A stretch of DNA of 64,000 nucleotides from Desmodesmus armatus (GCA_007449985.2 VIIQ02000051.1:62001-126000), one strand, 5' to 3'; counted from the stretch's first letter, positions 47,201-60,190 are shown. Notes: generated from the letters alone by a model not told the origin. Translations and numbers: made by a program.

Positions 47201-50016
47201 GACCAGCAGCAGCAGCTACAAGGACCTGCCTGATGCCGGTTGGAAAGCAGCGCTGGCGCAACTCCATGACGACTACTTCTACAAGTAAGCGGGGCTGTTA
47301 GTAACCCTGTTAGTAACATGACATAAACATGCAGATAACGACGGCAACACAGAGTGTGTCAGTCAGCAACTACTTGCAGTGCCCACTTCTGCCACCGCAC
47401 CAGATTGTCCCGGAGGATTCATTCCAGTTTCTCCAAACCCACGCTCAAACTGCGCTCACTTTTCGAGGACAGCATGCAGCTGTGTGCACGAAGCTTTCAG
47501 CAAGATGGCGCGGCACATGCGGCGCAGCCACACACAGGCGTGCACTTCGTCGTCACCGTCAAGGACGGTGCTGTCGATGCTCCTGCCGGTGCTGCCTGCC
47601 AATGCTGCCTGGATTGCGGTGTGCTGCATGCAGGCGCCATGACGCGCTGTGGCGTGCTCAGGCGCTGCGTACCTTACCGGCCCTCATGGCAGCCAGCGAC
47701 ATGCTCATCTGTGGAGAAGACCTGGGTTTTGTGCCAGCATGCCTGCCGCCAGTCATGCAGGTAAGGTGATTGTCAGCGTATGGTAACAGTAGTGGGTGGC
47801 TGCTCGCCCATCCGCCCAATCGCCCCGCTCACCCATCCACCCAAAGCGCTAGTTGAGCATGACTGAAGCCAGTAGGACGCACCAATGTCAACCCTCCCCG
47901 TCAGGGTTTGCCAACTCGAGTAGCAGACAGCGCAGCCCTTGAAATATCCCGTGGTTGCACCAGTGCAGGCTTGGTGGTGCTCTTTTCATGTGCTGGCCAT
48001 CCTCTTTTACATGTCAACACTTGCCTTGCTTCCAGCAGATGCAGTCCTAAATGACCAGTCACTGACGATCACTGATGGCCAGGTGGCTTTGGGGAGTGTG
48101 TTCCAAGACTGTGTGCATCTTGTGCCGTGCCTGTTTCTGTGCCCGACCAGGAGCTGGGGCTGATTGGGCTTCGGATCCAACGGATGCCCAGTGAACAGGG
48201 GCTGGAGTTCAACAACCCAGCCAGTTACCCCTACCTGTCTGTGGCGTCACCATCCTGCCACGACGTGTCCCCCTTGAGAGCTTGGTGCGTACACGGCTGC
48301 TTGCTAAAGGGTTTAGGGTTTAGGAAACCCTAAACCCTAACCCTAGCTGTGTTGTCACCTCCGTCTGCATCTGCCAGCATGTCTCGTGCCTTGTTTCACA
48401 GGGTATTGCTTTGCTGTGACTGCGTCGGGGAACACTTATGAACATTGTGTGCATGCTTCGTGCAATAGCTTAGATGCAAAAGCTGGTTGTGCAGTAAGAC
48501 GGTGAAGAGCGTCGTGCATTGCATTACAGCAGTGGTGTCTGCAAAGCTTGTGTGCTGCTTGTGCTGGACGTGTCTGCCTGCGTTGCGATCGGCTGGCTGT
48601 GCAGGTATGAGGAGGATGAAGAGCGGCGGGAGCGGTTTTACTACACCATGTTGGGCGGAGGCGGGGCGCCGCCGGCGTCCGCTTGCCCTGACGTAGCACG
48701 GCTGGTGGTGCAGCAGCACTTCAACTGCCCCAGCGCGTGGTGCATCTTGCCGCTGCAGGTGCGGGCTACTGTGCATGCTTCCGTGGCAGATGCGATGTTA
48801 TAGCAACTTAAACAGGCCGCCCTTGCTCTTGCAGTGCTCACCATTTATTTGTGAATCGAGCGACCGCCTGCCATTGCAGGCCGAGAGTGCCACCTACGCA
48901 GAGAACTGTCAGTGACGTTTGCTGCATAGCAAGCTTTAGTTGCGCTGCGATATTATGCAAAATGCCACGGGGTGCTAACCGGGAATCTGATTCAGATGCC
49001 TCAGCCATGCTTGCAGCCTAAGCTGTCTCATACAGCTGGTACACACAGGTTTTACAGAGGAAGCGCTGTGCTGTCATCACCACAATGCCACGGAGATCGT
49101 CTTGGTTACAGTGTGTCAAGAGGCAGGTTGTACCCTGTCAGGGGGCAAGCCCTCACTGGTTAGCCACACTCACCCAGAAGCAAGAGCTGGGAGTACCAAC
49201 CGCCTGTGGGTCTGAGGCAAGGTCCCACCTGAGAGAGACACGCATATCAATGTCACCCCGGAGGCGCCCAGCACCCACAAAGAGAATTAAGAGACGGATG
49301 TGTGTGAAGCACTTGCCGTTGTCATTACCTCATTCTACGAGTTGACCTGTGCTGACTCAATGCGCTCTGCTCATGGCTCTGACTTGCAGGACATCTTTGC
49401 ATTGATGCCTCGATACAGCCAGCGTCCAGCCAAGGAGGAGGTGATCAACGATCCAACAGTCACCAAGCACTACTGGCGATACAGGTGTGTTGTCATACGC
49501 AAGGATGTCTGGGCAGCGGTAACAGTATTCACTGGTCCCTTTGCAGTGGTACGGCATGCGGAATTGCCCATTGTGTGCCTCATCATCTGGCTGTTGCACG
49601 CGGCACGCGCAAGGGTTGTTGAAGCACTGTCAACCTGCGTTGACACAAGCTGTTTTTTTCACGTGCTGTTTGAGATCAAGCCGGTTGAGCTGCATCTGCA
49701 GCATTGGGTACAGCGCACGGCACAGCGCACAAGCCGGCCTGCATGTCTCTCAGCCTGGGCATGGCCAGCACGTCGCTCAGTCGGAGCGACGGCCATTCCT
49801 GGTGCTCCCTCATCCCTCCATGCGTAGGTAGTATGTACAGTGCATGCCAGTGATCGGGCTTTCTGAGTGATGCCCGCTGCTTTGCTGTGCAGAATGCATG
49901 TGTGCATCGAAGATCTGCTGGCTGACAATGAGTTGATCAGCTTGCTGCAGGACCTGCTGCTGCTGAGTGACAGGGCAAAGTTGGCAGACCTGCCTGCACT
50001 AGCAGCAAGCAGTTAG
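38203..50016 (+). CDS. DPE2: 4-alpha-glucanotransferase DPE2 (disproportionating enzyme 2), 24 exons
   Basis: All 24 exons join in phase (first 38203-38323, last 49893-50016), giving about 1090 residues. DPE2 is the cytosolic amylomaltase that transfers a glucosyl unit from maltose to a soluble glucan and releases glucose during starch breakdown. Two N-terminal CBM20 starch-binding domains are visible (VHFRLPFMTKWGQTLVV; VICVTGSIPQLGMWQPDQ), then a GH77 domain from WRGAGLALPVFAART. The predicted nucleophile Asp is in SAYRIDHILGF (exon 15) and the acid/base Glu in ICGEDLGFVPAC (exon 20). LLPVNDT-type residues (VLPVNDTCVYN), GDLPIGVDKRSVDTW and FFDPNGQNWGFPTYNW are also typical of DPE2. It is longer than plant DPE2 (about 950) because exon 6 (40221-40793) encodes an Ala-rich linker of about 150 residues between CBM20 and GH77. 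Intron 4 appears to use a GC donor at 39494. Exon 7 is only 37 nt. Confidence 0.95.
40290..40790 (+). other. Ala-rich linker segment within DPE2 exon 6
   Basis: About 160 residues, mostly Ala with Gly, Pro, Ser and Thr, separate the second CBM20 domain from the catalytic domain. Known plant DPE2 proteins have a much shorter connection. The frame is fixed on the left by EIRVPYSAFAFTYKYAVVT and on the right by the join to VMRHDGFVKRD. Confidence 0.75.
42928..42964. repeat. (TGTGC)n microsatellite at a DPE2 intron end
   Basis: About six copies of a CTGTG pentamer end just before the acceptor of exon 11 (42975). A shorter run of the same unit precedes exon 4 at 39380-39406, so this pentamer recurs in pyrimidine-poor positions near acceptors. 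Confidence 0.85.
44792..44925. repeat. GCACC/GCACT pentanucleotide array in DPE2 intron 14
   Basis: About 26 pentamers, first GCACT and then a pure GCACC block, are followed by a palindromic TACTGTAC-rich stretch to about 45000. Because 5 is coprime to 3, every frame cycles through the same peptide (HRTAP on the plus strand), which explains the long open frames here. Confidence 0.95.
48306..48345. repeat. Head-to-head interstitial telomere-like repeats in DPE2 intron 21
   Basis: About 2.5 units of TTTAGGG (48308-48324) meet about 2.5 units of CCCTAAA (48325-48345) in inverted orientation, separated by almost nothing. TTTAGGG is the plant-type telomere unit. Confidence 0.85.
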
Positions 50017-51839
50017 AGGGAACCCCAGCCGCAGTCGGCCTGGCATGGTGCTTGCGGCGGGTCAAGGTTGACGCAGCCCAAGTGAAGGCTGCGCAAAACA
50101 TGGTACCGGCGTCACTATGACGATGACGGCCAGTACAGCTGGCGTGTAGCAGCAGCAATTACGCTGGTGGTCAGGGGTTGGGTGCTTTCGATTGACTGCT
50201 CAAGCACTGCCATGCAGCATGCACGGCATGTACGGCATGGTGGGGCTCCACCACTATGAGTTACCACCAGCACCATTGGCAGCGACAGCAGCAAACTGGT
50301 GTGCTGGAGCGTCTTGGGCAACTGTTGGCCCTGGCAAAGCAATTTTGTGCATTGTGCACTCACGCAAGAGGCAGCATTCTGCCCTTGCTTCCTTGTGTGC
50401 ATGTTGGCGGGTCGTGTCGTTGTGTCGCCTACACCTTCCTTGTGTGCATGTTGGCGGGTCGTGTCGTTGTGTCGCCTACACTATGTAGAGTCTTCCTGTG
50501 CTGGGGGTTGCACACAGGCAAGCAAGCTGCTATCATGTGTGCTGCACGCAATACGAATCCTGTAATCTCCTATCTGGCAGCGAGTTCGTTCTGCACACAA
50601 ACTGTGGAGGGACAGGGCTATGACCAGCTCTGGTCTGTCAAATTGAGGTATGTAGTCCAGTTGTTGGCAACGCCTGGCCATGGGCGTTCAGTCCCAGATC
50701 AACAGTGTAATTTCCTTCCACGTACTCTTGTCTTGACATGGGTTCCCTGTTTACTTGTACATCGTTGCTGTCGAGTGCTACATGACATGCTACATGGTGA
50801 CTGACAGCCCCAGTGTACACAGTAGCAATTGCAACACCTTGAGCAATGGATTGTTAATGTCTGTACTCGCCCTGAATGCTTTGCTATCAGCTACAGCTGC
50901 CACATGGCATGCCAGAGCCCATCCACACGTTGTGCACACAACACTGTCAAAAATTTGCCATTCAACTGTGCGATTGCAGACACTGTCAGGATGTATGTGG
51001 GCTGCATGTATTACCATAACTCAAAGCATGCCAAAACGGGATAAATGGTGGCTGATGAACGGCGGAATACATTCACCAAGCTCACATGCCATTTGACTGT
51101 TGCAACAGCCAATCCGAGGCCTATGCTTTTTTTGTTGGCGGTAGCAGTGGGGAAGGTCCCTAAGGCATCAAGCATGATTGTATCAGCCCCTTGAGTCTGT
51201 ATCGCCTACTTTAAACCCCTGGTTACATGGGTAATAGAAGCAGCCAAGACTGCCGCAGATTACAGGCCCTGAGGGGGGGGGGGGTAAGTTCCCACCGAGA
51301 TTTTCCAGTCTCAACGCCGAGGACCACAGCTGAGTGAACCACCCACGATGTATTTAATACTTTATTGGAGGTTTTAAGCGCTCCTGCTCGAAGTCACTGT
51401 CTGAAAATGTTCGTCGGAATGAGACTGCCCTGATGCGGTAGTGCGCAACGTAAGTGAGAACGATACCCCACTCTTAGACGTTGCAACGTGGCTGTGTGCC
51501 GCATCGCGCAAACATTGTTCCCCGTAATTCCTCAAACGTTTGACTAGACAAGTGAGAGCGCCTTGTTCCGGAAGAACCAGGCGCTCAAGAGAGATTGCAT
51601 TGTGTTCTAAACAGCGCTGCAAAATCTGCGGTCAAGGCTTTGTAAACATTTCGCAAGACCCTCGCTTGACCTTTACCATCATCGTGGCTGTAAGATCCAC
51701 ACTCTATCCGATACGTGCACTTCAATAGGCTCGGTAATATCAAGTACACCACCTGTAGACCGCCCGCCCGCCCGAAGCACAACAATACTGCAGCTGCTCA
51801 GATGGTGTGGAAGAACTAGTGCTATAGAGCTGTCAAGTC
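50017..51839. other. Intergenic region between DPE2 and the CCCH gene
   Basis: About 1.8 kb without a supported gene. It contains a 47-bp duplication (50388-50481), a poly-G run near 51271-51284 and TGTAA at 50561 and 50708 that could be DPE2 polyadenylation signals. The minus-strand frame 51622-51374 has no recognisable domain. Confidence 0.45.
50388..50481. repeat. 47-bp tandem duplication
   Basis: Two adjacent, essentially identical 47-bp units begin with CTTCCTTGTGTGCATGTTGG, in the 3' flank of DPE2. Confidence 0.9.
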
Positions 51840-54778
51840 ATGGTTTACAGTCGTTATGAACCGGAGGAGCTGGCAGGAATGCAGGGAGGGAATGCGGGAG
51901 AAAGCTGCAGTTTCGAGCAGCAGCACTCAGAAACCAGACCATCTCCATCCGCGCCTTTTGACTGTGCGACGTACTCGATGCTATTTTTCAAGGTTTTGCC
52001 CTGTCAGAAGGTATGGCCAGGCCAAGGTCCCGCCATGTGGTAATGCTGACACCGAGCTTATAACCCCCCTGAGAACTCCATGCGGCCAGACGCAGCAATC
52101 ACATTTAACAGTATTGCTATTGTAGTTGATTCGGTATGGCAAACAACCTCGGGGTGACCCCAGGCTGGTGGGTTTGTTGGTGGGTAGCAGAGTTCACTGG
52201 TTCCCAAGAGCTTCGCTCTGTGTTGGCCCTTTTTTTGCTTTCTGCTGCTGCAGAAGTACAACCATGATTGGACGTGTTGCCCAGGTGAGGCTGCCCCTGT
52301 GCAGTCACAGCTGACCTCTGCTTGAATGCCTGGTGCTGTCTGTCATAAACCCACATGGTGATGGCCATGCAGCAACCCACCCTGCACCAACACTACTTGG
52401 AGGGGCTGTGAGGCTGTGAACATAGTACCTTTGGAGCTTGAACAGCTGCATCAGCAAGTGTGCAGATGCTGCTGTGCACGTCTGTTGTGACTCTGGTGTC
52501 ATCCTGCTGCTGTCGCTGTTGTGCGCTGTTCTCTGGCAGGAGCACACCCAGGCGAGAGGGCACGGAGGAGGTGCTTACTGGTGTATCGTTACGGAGCCAA
52601 GGTCTGCCCAGACATGCAGACGGTAAGCAACCACTGCAACCTTGGCCACAACCCCCACAAGCATCGCGCAGCGTCCTGTTCCTGCAGGCACGCTGTGGCA
52701 ACAGCTGGCACGATACCCACTGCAGGCAGCTAACCCCAATTTGTCACCCAGCAGCTGCGTTGATTCAGGCTGCCTGTCGTTGTCTCCATCAGCACGGACA
52801 GTTGCTCTGCATGGCAGCCATCACTGCTGCTGTCTGACAGCTCGTGCTGCTGCCTGCTGCGTGGTGTGTGCTGGACCTGTGCAGCGTGGGGTCTGCCCAC
52901 GGGGTGAATCGTGCTGCATGACGCATGGCATGTTCGAGTACTACATGCACCGTGAGTGGCTACCGGGGACACAGCAGCACAGCGCAGTCCATCGCTGGAC
53001 CGGCCCACTTTGGCAGGCTGACTCATCAATGACAGACATAGCTAAAACATTGACAGCATTGCAGGATGGCCATGTAGCCACATGTTGTGCTGTAGCTGCG
53101 CAGCTCGCCAGGCAGGCAATTGCACAGCTGGGGCAAGCAGCCAGGTCGGTTGATGCAGGCACAGCCCAGCTGCTGCAATCCAGGTGCAGGACAGCGTGCT
53201 CTCCCTCCCTCAGCAGTTGCTAAGGCAGCAGTCTCCCAGAACATGCTACAGCATCCCATCCGCCTGCCTGTCATTGACTAGCAACTACCATGCTGTATTT
53301 TCTTACTATCATGCTGTATCCGCCCTGTCCTGCTGCTGCAGCACTCAAGTACAAGACCAAGATGTGCAAGAGCGGGCCCAAGTGCAGGCGGCACTACTGC
53401 TTCTTCAGGTCAGCACAACATCTGCTACGTAGAATTGCTGGCGCTGTGCTGGCCCCTTTCACATATGTCTGGCTTGCCTCTGCCTGCATGTGTTGCAGAC
53501 AGCCCCACACTTGTGGCATTGCCAGCAAGCCCTGTCGCTGCAACTCGCCTCTGCTTGCCACAAAATCAACCATTCAAGACTGGCACTAGCCACCCACTAC
53601 CCATGCAGGAAAGTCGTGCGGCAAAGCTGACAGTTGAAATCGCTGTCCTGCTGACTCCTCTTTCCTGCAGCCACTCGCCTGAGGAGCTGCGCGAGAGCAC
53701 CAACATCCCAGACGAGTGGCAGCTGCAGATCCTGCCGGACGGCTCCATCAGCACCAGCAGCGCAGCAGCGGCCCTGTCCTGCCTCCCAGAAGAGGCACGC
53801 GGCGCAGCACAAGCAGCCATCGTGCAGCTGCCGCAGATCATCCAGATGTTTGAATCAGGCGCAGACTGCATGATGCAGCCCCAGCACATGATGCCGCTGC
53901 AGCTGGGTGCAGGACAGCTGCCGCAGGGCGCAGCAGCATGGGGCAGCGCATCTATGGCCAGCAGCAGCAGCCACTTTGACTCTGGGTCCAACCTGCTGGT
54001 GCAGGCAGACGCTGTGCAGTACGGGTCACCTAGCATGATGGGACCCCAGCACACATTCAACATGCTGCAGCAGCAGCAGGATGTCCTGCAGTACGGGCCT
54101 GCATGCGGCCTGCACAGCAACAGCCCCGGCATGGGTATGCCTCCCCAGCCAGCAGCTGGTGTCATGAGCAGTGGCCAGCCAGGCGCGCTGGTTGCACAAC
54201 AGCAGCAGCAGTCGCCGCTGGGTGGGGTAGTTCCTGGGGCTGCTCAAAGCCACGGGTACCTACCAAGCAGAGGGCTGCAGCCTGTAAGTGGTGGCTGGGT
54301 AGCTGCAGGAACACCCTCCCAGCTGCCATATGGTGTAGGCAATGGGGCCTCTATGGCAGCGAGCCCACCCATCCTGGGGGTGCAAGGCACCATGCTAATG
54401 CCTGCGCAGGGCGGCATGTACCTGCTGCCAGCAGCAGGTGCGCAGCAGGTGCCCCATAGCTTCCAGCAGCAGCAGCAGCCCTACCTGCCGCCCCCGCAGA
54501 GCGCGCTGATGCCTCAGCACGCACCCAACATGGGCGCAACAGGGCTGCAGCTGGCACAGCAGCAGCAGTCACCCCCCGCGCCGCTGTCCAATGCCATGCT
54601 GCTGCAGCAGTTGCAGCAGCTGCAGCAGCCGCAGATGCTGCCTGGTGGCATGATTCCTGCAGGAGGGTCTGCATGCACTCCCCAGCAGCCCCTCAGCGGT
54701 GGAGCAGCAGGCAGTCACCTCATGCAGCAGCTGCAAGCCCTCACTCTTGGAAATGCGGCGGTCACCCAGCAACTGTGA
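51840..54778 (+). CDS. Plant-type tandem CCCH zinc-finger protein (RR-TZF family)
   Basis: Six exons join in phase: 51840-52010, 52254-52284, 52540-52622, 52885-52951, 53342-53408, 53671-54778, giving 508 residues. An Arg-rich region of the form C-X5-H-X4-C-X3-H (CQKKYNHDWTCCPGAH) is followed by AHPGERARRR. The two fingers then fit C-X8-C-X5-C-X3-H-X16-C-X5-C-X4-C-X3-H exactly (CPDMQTRGVCPRGESCCMTH; CKSGPKCRRHYCFFSH). This arrangement defines the plant RR-TZF family, whose members bind AU-rich RNA and act in mRNA decay, translation control and cytoplasmic granules. The remaining about 360 residues are Gln/Gly/Met/Pro-rich and probably disordered. The start Met at 51840 gives an open, phase-consistent first exon. 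The target RNAs cannot be inferred. Confidence 0.93.
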
Positions 54779-55639
54779 AGCCCATCAGGCAGCTGGGTAA
54801 GCCTTTGTTGCCGCAGCTGGGGTATGTCTGATGGCCGCGCATGCAGCACTGCACATTTTTGGTGTGGGCGTGGGGAGCTTGAGAGCGCATGAATCAGGGA
54901 ACGTGGCATCGAAGCAGCCACGGGAGTATTGGGTGGGAAGCCTTTTGATGTAGGCGGGGCACAGGGCTGCATAGACCACGTCTGTCAAGGCACCGTTGGG
55001 AAGGTCTGGTTGGCAGCTGGACCGATCGAAGGCTGTTGATGGTTCCACATGTGTCTGAGATATACACAAATATGCGGGCACGTATCAGCTCGCTATGGCC
55101 CAAAGTGCCACTATTGTTGTGTGTGTTTGAAGTACGCCGGGCCCACAGATGCCTGCCTCTGAAACACACCCTGGCGCGCCGTGCTGTGCGGTGTCCAGCT
55201 GAATCGCTACTGGTTGTTGTGTGCTTGTGCCTGATGCATATTGCGGCAGTTGTTGTTGTCCTGGTGCCTTGGCGCAGTATGTGCCTCCGCAGTCGTTTGC
55301 TCAAGCGCTCCTTGATGCTGTGCCGCACACCAGTGTGGGATAGCATGGCCGCAGAGCTCTGATGCCGTATGCTGATTGCTGCAGATGTTGCTTGTAGTGT
55401 CCTAGCACATGTCGTGCCAGTCCTAGGTGCTTTTGCTGTTGGTTGTGTGTGGTTACAGTCACTGACGATTGACTCCTGCCTTTTGCTTGTCAAGCCTCGC
55501 TGTGGTGTGGCACCAAAACTACATGGCTGCATGGTCAGCCAGAGCTTGCTTGCAGCAGCACTCTCTCGGTCACTTGAGGCCAGGTGCAGTCTTGCTGCTG
55601 ATGTCTTGCATGTATTCTTATATATGATTCTGCTTGTTG

Positions 55640-55750
55640 GCGCTTGCTGTCTGTGTGTGCGTGTGTGCCCGTGCGTGTGCTGATTGAACGCACTCGTGCA
55701 GTTAGTTATTGTGTGCGCGCGTGTGCATTGTGTGCGCATGTGTGTATTGA
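55640..55750. repeat. Degenerate (TG)n/(CG)n stretch
   Basis: Mixed TGTG, CGTG and GCGC dinucleotide runs within the gene-poor region. Confidence 0.75.
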
Positions 55751-58475
55751 AAGTCACCAGGATGGCGGGGTGGTGCAGCTGTCAACTTCTGGACTGACCG
55801 CCCTCTGGTTTCAAGCTACGGCTTTTCACGCGCATGTGGGTTAGCCACTCTTCATCCCTTGCGTAGGGACTGGCAGCAGGTCACTGATTGAGCACCTCCA
55901 CCTGGTGCTTGGTGCCTTTGGGCTTTGGCACAGCTGCCCTCGCTGGACATGGTGTCAAACCAAAGCATTGAACATGCAGCACTGCTGGTCATGCCTTGTC
56001 TCCGCCCCACCTGGTTCTGCACAAGGATTGCCCTGCAACTCCCGCCGTTGGCTGCACAAACTTGATAGTCAAAGTGAGGAGGATTGTAGTGGTGTGCTGC
56101 TGTTGCTTGCACTTGCCCGCAAACAGCACATGCGGTATGTGGCTGGACGCCCATCAGCTGCGCCTGGCGGAACGGCGCAGAGGTCGCGTATTTGGCGCTG
56201 GTGCTGGCACCCCCATGCGGCCCATGCTGCATGGTGCCAGAGCCTCTCATGTGTGGTGGTTGACTGCTGTCCTGGGGTTGCAGACTGAGCTGTGCCTCTG
56301 CCCTTCTTGCACCCTTTCTGCACGTGCTTGAGATGTGCAGTGCGCGTCCTTGTTGCCACATGCTGTGCGCCTTGCGTGTTTGGCACTTTTTTCGCCACAA
56401 AAAGACGGGTGCATGGTTTGTGATCCCATCGCACCGCCTGTGCCCTGTGCTCTCATGCGTCACCCGGCCGGTTACAGCACTGCCAAATCATCAGGCCAAT
56501 GTGTTCGTAAAGCAGCATGAGAGCTGCTGCAGTGCTTTGGAAGGGTGTCATGATGGTTTGAGAGCATGGAAGGGCGGGGATGTCGGGGATGTCTGTGGGA
56601 TGTTATGGGTCACGGGTACACAACAGCACTGATGCCTCGAGCAGGTGGACCTGCTGCATTTGCCTCTGTTATCGTGTGCACAGCTGCATGCTGTGTTGTC
56701 AGCCAGGATTGGAGGCTGGTCCTACAGACTACCGCAGTATGGCCCTCAAGTTGTTGTGCTGGAAGTTGTGTGGGTGCCCCATCCAGTGCACTCTGGCCTG
56801 GGTGTATGAGGAGGTACTACAAGATATGATGATGAAGTTGCGTGCTGAGGTTTGTGATCAGGTGTGAGCCCATTGAAGGCAACACCGAGTCGAGCCAGGT
56901 GTGCCTTGCTGCTTGCAGCTCTCGTGTGGTAGCTCTCTGCTGCAACAGTTGCAGCTGTTGGCCTGTTCATCTTGGAATGTCGTATGTACCAAAGCTGGTC
57001 GGCCAATGTGCACACATTGTGTGCGGCACCTGTGCATCTGTCCAAACCCTGACTGGTTGATCAGTCTTGGCTGATTAGAGCACGTTGAGCTGTGCTTCTT
57101 GAGGTTTGTGCAGGCGTGTGCGTGACAGGAGCCGTGCCTGGCATGCGGCCAGCACTGTTTGCAACACCTCCCAGCACTTGTTTGAGTCTGTGTGTCCTCA
57201 CTGCGTCAGGTTTGGTGGTGAAGCAAAAGTACCCTTTTGTGTGCTGTGCTTTGTTATGTAGCAAGGCTGAAACTGTGATAGTGTGAGGGTTTGCGACAGC
57301 ACTGGTACGTGTGGCTTTGTCACAAGTTGTTGTAGTGGTGCGTCACCTGCTCTCGTAAGCCTTGGTGCTGGTCTGGGGCAGCATTGCACACTGCTGTCTC
57401 TCACGGCATTGTTGCCTGCTCACTGGGGTTTGACAGCGTGCGATCCTGCATGCGTCACTTGGTTGTTCAGCACTCTTCACTACAAGCCCCTGTGCGTGGC
57501 CTTCCCACACTGCCATAAACAACACCGGCATGACCACTGCTAAGCTGGGAGGTATGGAGTGACATGCAGGCGGAGAGTACGGGGTGGTGTGCGACTGAAG
57601 CCCGACCGCCTTCTGGTGCATGATGCATCACACCACCAGCACTCCCTATACAACACCATTCTGTTGGGTACTTTGCAGGCATGGTGGAACTGCTGTGGGT
57701 ATGTGTGGTGCGAGTCTTCGTTGCATGTTCTGCGTAGGTGTTTGCTGAGTGCCCTCACCACAGGGCGTCCATGGGGCCCTGTCGAATTTGTGTGTAGCGC
57801 GTGCTTCTGCGTGGGCGTGCTTGTGCATGGAGGAGACAGACCATGAACACTTCCTGTCACTTGTGGGGCGTACTGGTAGTGCAGCTGTGCTGGCCCTTTG
57901 CCCCTCTTCTACCGAAGATATGAACATGGTCAGGAGCCATCACCCGTTGGGAGGCTGCCTGTGTTGCTGTCGTGGTGACGATGTGTCAGTTTGGCATAGG
58001 GTCTTGGTGGACGCGACGTTGATGGTATCACAGGAGTGGGAGTTGCGTGGCTCGCAAGCCTGCAGCTGTGTGTGTGGCTGCAAATGCGTGTGTGTCCGTG
58101 CTGGCGCTGTTTTGTTGGGTTGAAAGATTTGGGCCTGCGGGCAGCATCGACGCGCTGCATAGCATGTGCAGTGCTCTCTGCGCAAACCCGGCAGGGTTCG
58201 AAAGACACGTTGCTGGGGGGTGATGGATCTGTAGGGGGTGATGGATCCAGAGGGTCCCCTGTGTTTGAGGACGTCACTTTGTCCTCAGCTCAAATGCGCT
58301 CAGTCAGGCATGACTGCGCTGGACCAGCGGCTTGTTGAGGGTTGGCGGCTGGTGTTTTGCCATCTGTTGGTCTGGCAGCTGGTGTGGAGGAGTAAGCTGC
58401 TCTGTGCTTTGCTCAACGAGTTATGGCATCCCACATGCATCAATACACACCCATATTTAGTCGTCGACACACCAT

Positions 58476-58517
58476 GCCACCATCCCACACACCATGACCG
58501 GTGTGTGGGATGGTGGC
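58476..58517. repeat. Perfect 18-bp inverted repeat with 6-nt loop
   Basis: Left arm 58476-58493 (GCCACCATCCCACACACC) pairs perfectly with right arm 58500-58517; the loop is ATGACC. Confidence 0.95.
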
Positions 58518-60107
58518 GACTTGGGTATCAGTCCAATCCATTCAGCCAACCTGAACGTGGCATCTGGAAGGCACACATCCCCCGGTGGGGTGGGGTACTG
58601 TCGGTGGGGCCCTTGGAACGGGCGTGGCTGCTTTGTCTAGTGGCCTTGTGGTTTCTGAGGCGGTCTTCCCTCCAGTGTGCTTGCCTACTGGCTATACTGG
58701 GCATGGCATGCACTGGTGGCGTGTTGCTGTACTGATCCTCGTAGATGGATTTGGTCGCCAGTTGGAGAAAGTTTGCAGCCCCTGCTTGACAGGGTGTACT
58801 AAGTGGGGCGCAGGCAATGGCGTGAGTGGTGGCATGTTTTCCGGAGTGGCGGAGGTGCAGGATTTGAGACTTCGCTGCATTGCTGAAAATGCATGCACAC
58901 GTAGGTCATGACGCCCTACGCTTTGGGTACTGCTCACTTCAGTTTGCTTCCCTGGCTGTCTGTCAATTCAGGGGTGTCAAACGACAAGCTGACAGGCCGT
59001 CCTGTGCCTTATCTTGTTCTGTTGGGTCTCTGTGTCACACATGCATGTGTGAGCACATACCCGCATCTCTGCAGCATTGGTTGCTGCGTATATGTGAGGT
59101 GACGGCGGCAGGAAACAGTGCTCTGGGTGCTGCTGTGTTCTTGATTAGCAACATGCGGTTCATCAAGGGCGTGCGCGTGTGGGCGCCTAGCACAGCACAT
59201 GCCATCGTCTGTTGGCTGGGTGGGGCTCAATGTGGATGTATCGAGGCCATTCACTCCATGACCGCATGCCCTGCCTTGAGCGCAGCCTGATGCATGCTTG
59301 TGCTATGCAGATAGCCGTGCACCAGCGATCTTATGGCTGCTCTGTTCCTGCTCGCGCAGTCAAGTCCAGCATCCACAGTTCATGATGCGTAGGCGTGCTT
59401 GGATGGTAATGGTGTTGCTTGATTTGACTCCTATGCATGCAACTCTAGCCTGAAAGCGTTGCCGCATGCTCAGGCGAATGTGTACCTGGCTGTGTTCAAC
59501 CCCGTACGCATGCGGATTGGTTGGGGGAGGACACGGCACAGTAGCACTGCCCTGGGCAACACTTTGTCGGCCACCGCTCAGATCACGCGGCCCCTGTCAG
59601 GATATCCCAGGTGACGGCATCGGGCGCTGTGTTTGTTTGTTGTTGGAAGAATGACGGGATGCAACAGATGAGTGCCGGGATCATTTATGGTCTAATGAGC
59701 ATTCAACCCCAGCTGGTTCTGGGTGGCACCTATGTGCCGTGTTTATGGGTGTGATGGTGACGAGCAACCTTGCGCCCCTGCTGCAACAGTGTGGTTGATA
59801 GGGGTCAGAATTCTTCGCCTGTGTGGTCCCAGTGGTGCACCAGTGGGTAGGACTGGCCGGCCTGTCACAAGGCTGTCGACAAAGTGGTTGTTGTATCGAG
59901 GAGGCGATCTGTGACGGCCTGAACAAATAGTGCACGTCCTCTGCGGTGCAGTATTGCACCATGCTGATGTGTCCACCAAGGAGTGTAGGGCATGATGTAC
60001 CGGCTGGCTATGGCGCATGCGGGTTGTGACAAATACACGCTGCAACACCGGCGTATCGGTTGGGCTTGGTGTGGGTGGAAGCCGCGCTTACGCGCATCTC
60101 TTCAAGT

Positions 60108-60190
60108 GCCTGTGCGTGGCAAGTAGCCACAAGTGGCTGTTTATGGTTGCCTGTGCGTGGCAAGTAGCCACAAGTGGCTGTTTATGGCTC
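60108..60190. repeat. 41-bp tandem duplication
   Basis: Two near-identical 41-bp units start at 60108 and 60149; each contains the imperfect palindrome AGCCACAAGTGGCT. Confidence 0.9.

Noticed and set aside
50755..51096. 113-codon plus-strand frame between DPE2 and the CCCH gene
   Set aside because: It lies in the DPE2 3' flank with no domain and no matching exon; probably untranslated sequence.
55036..55683. Plus-strand frames rich in Leu, Val and Cys that look like membrane proteins
   Set aside because: The composition follows the G/T-rich strand (TTG, GTG, TGT codons); there is no consistent splice structure and no known fold.
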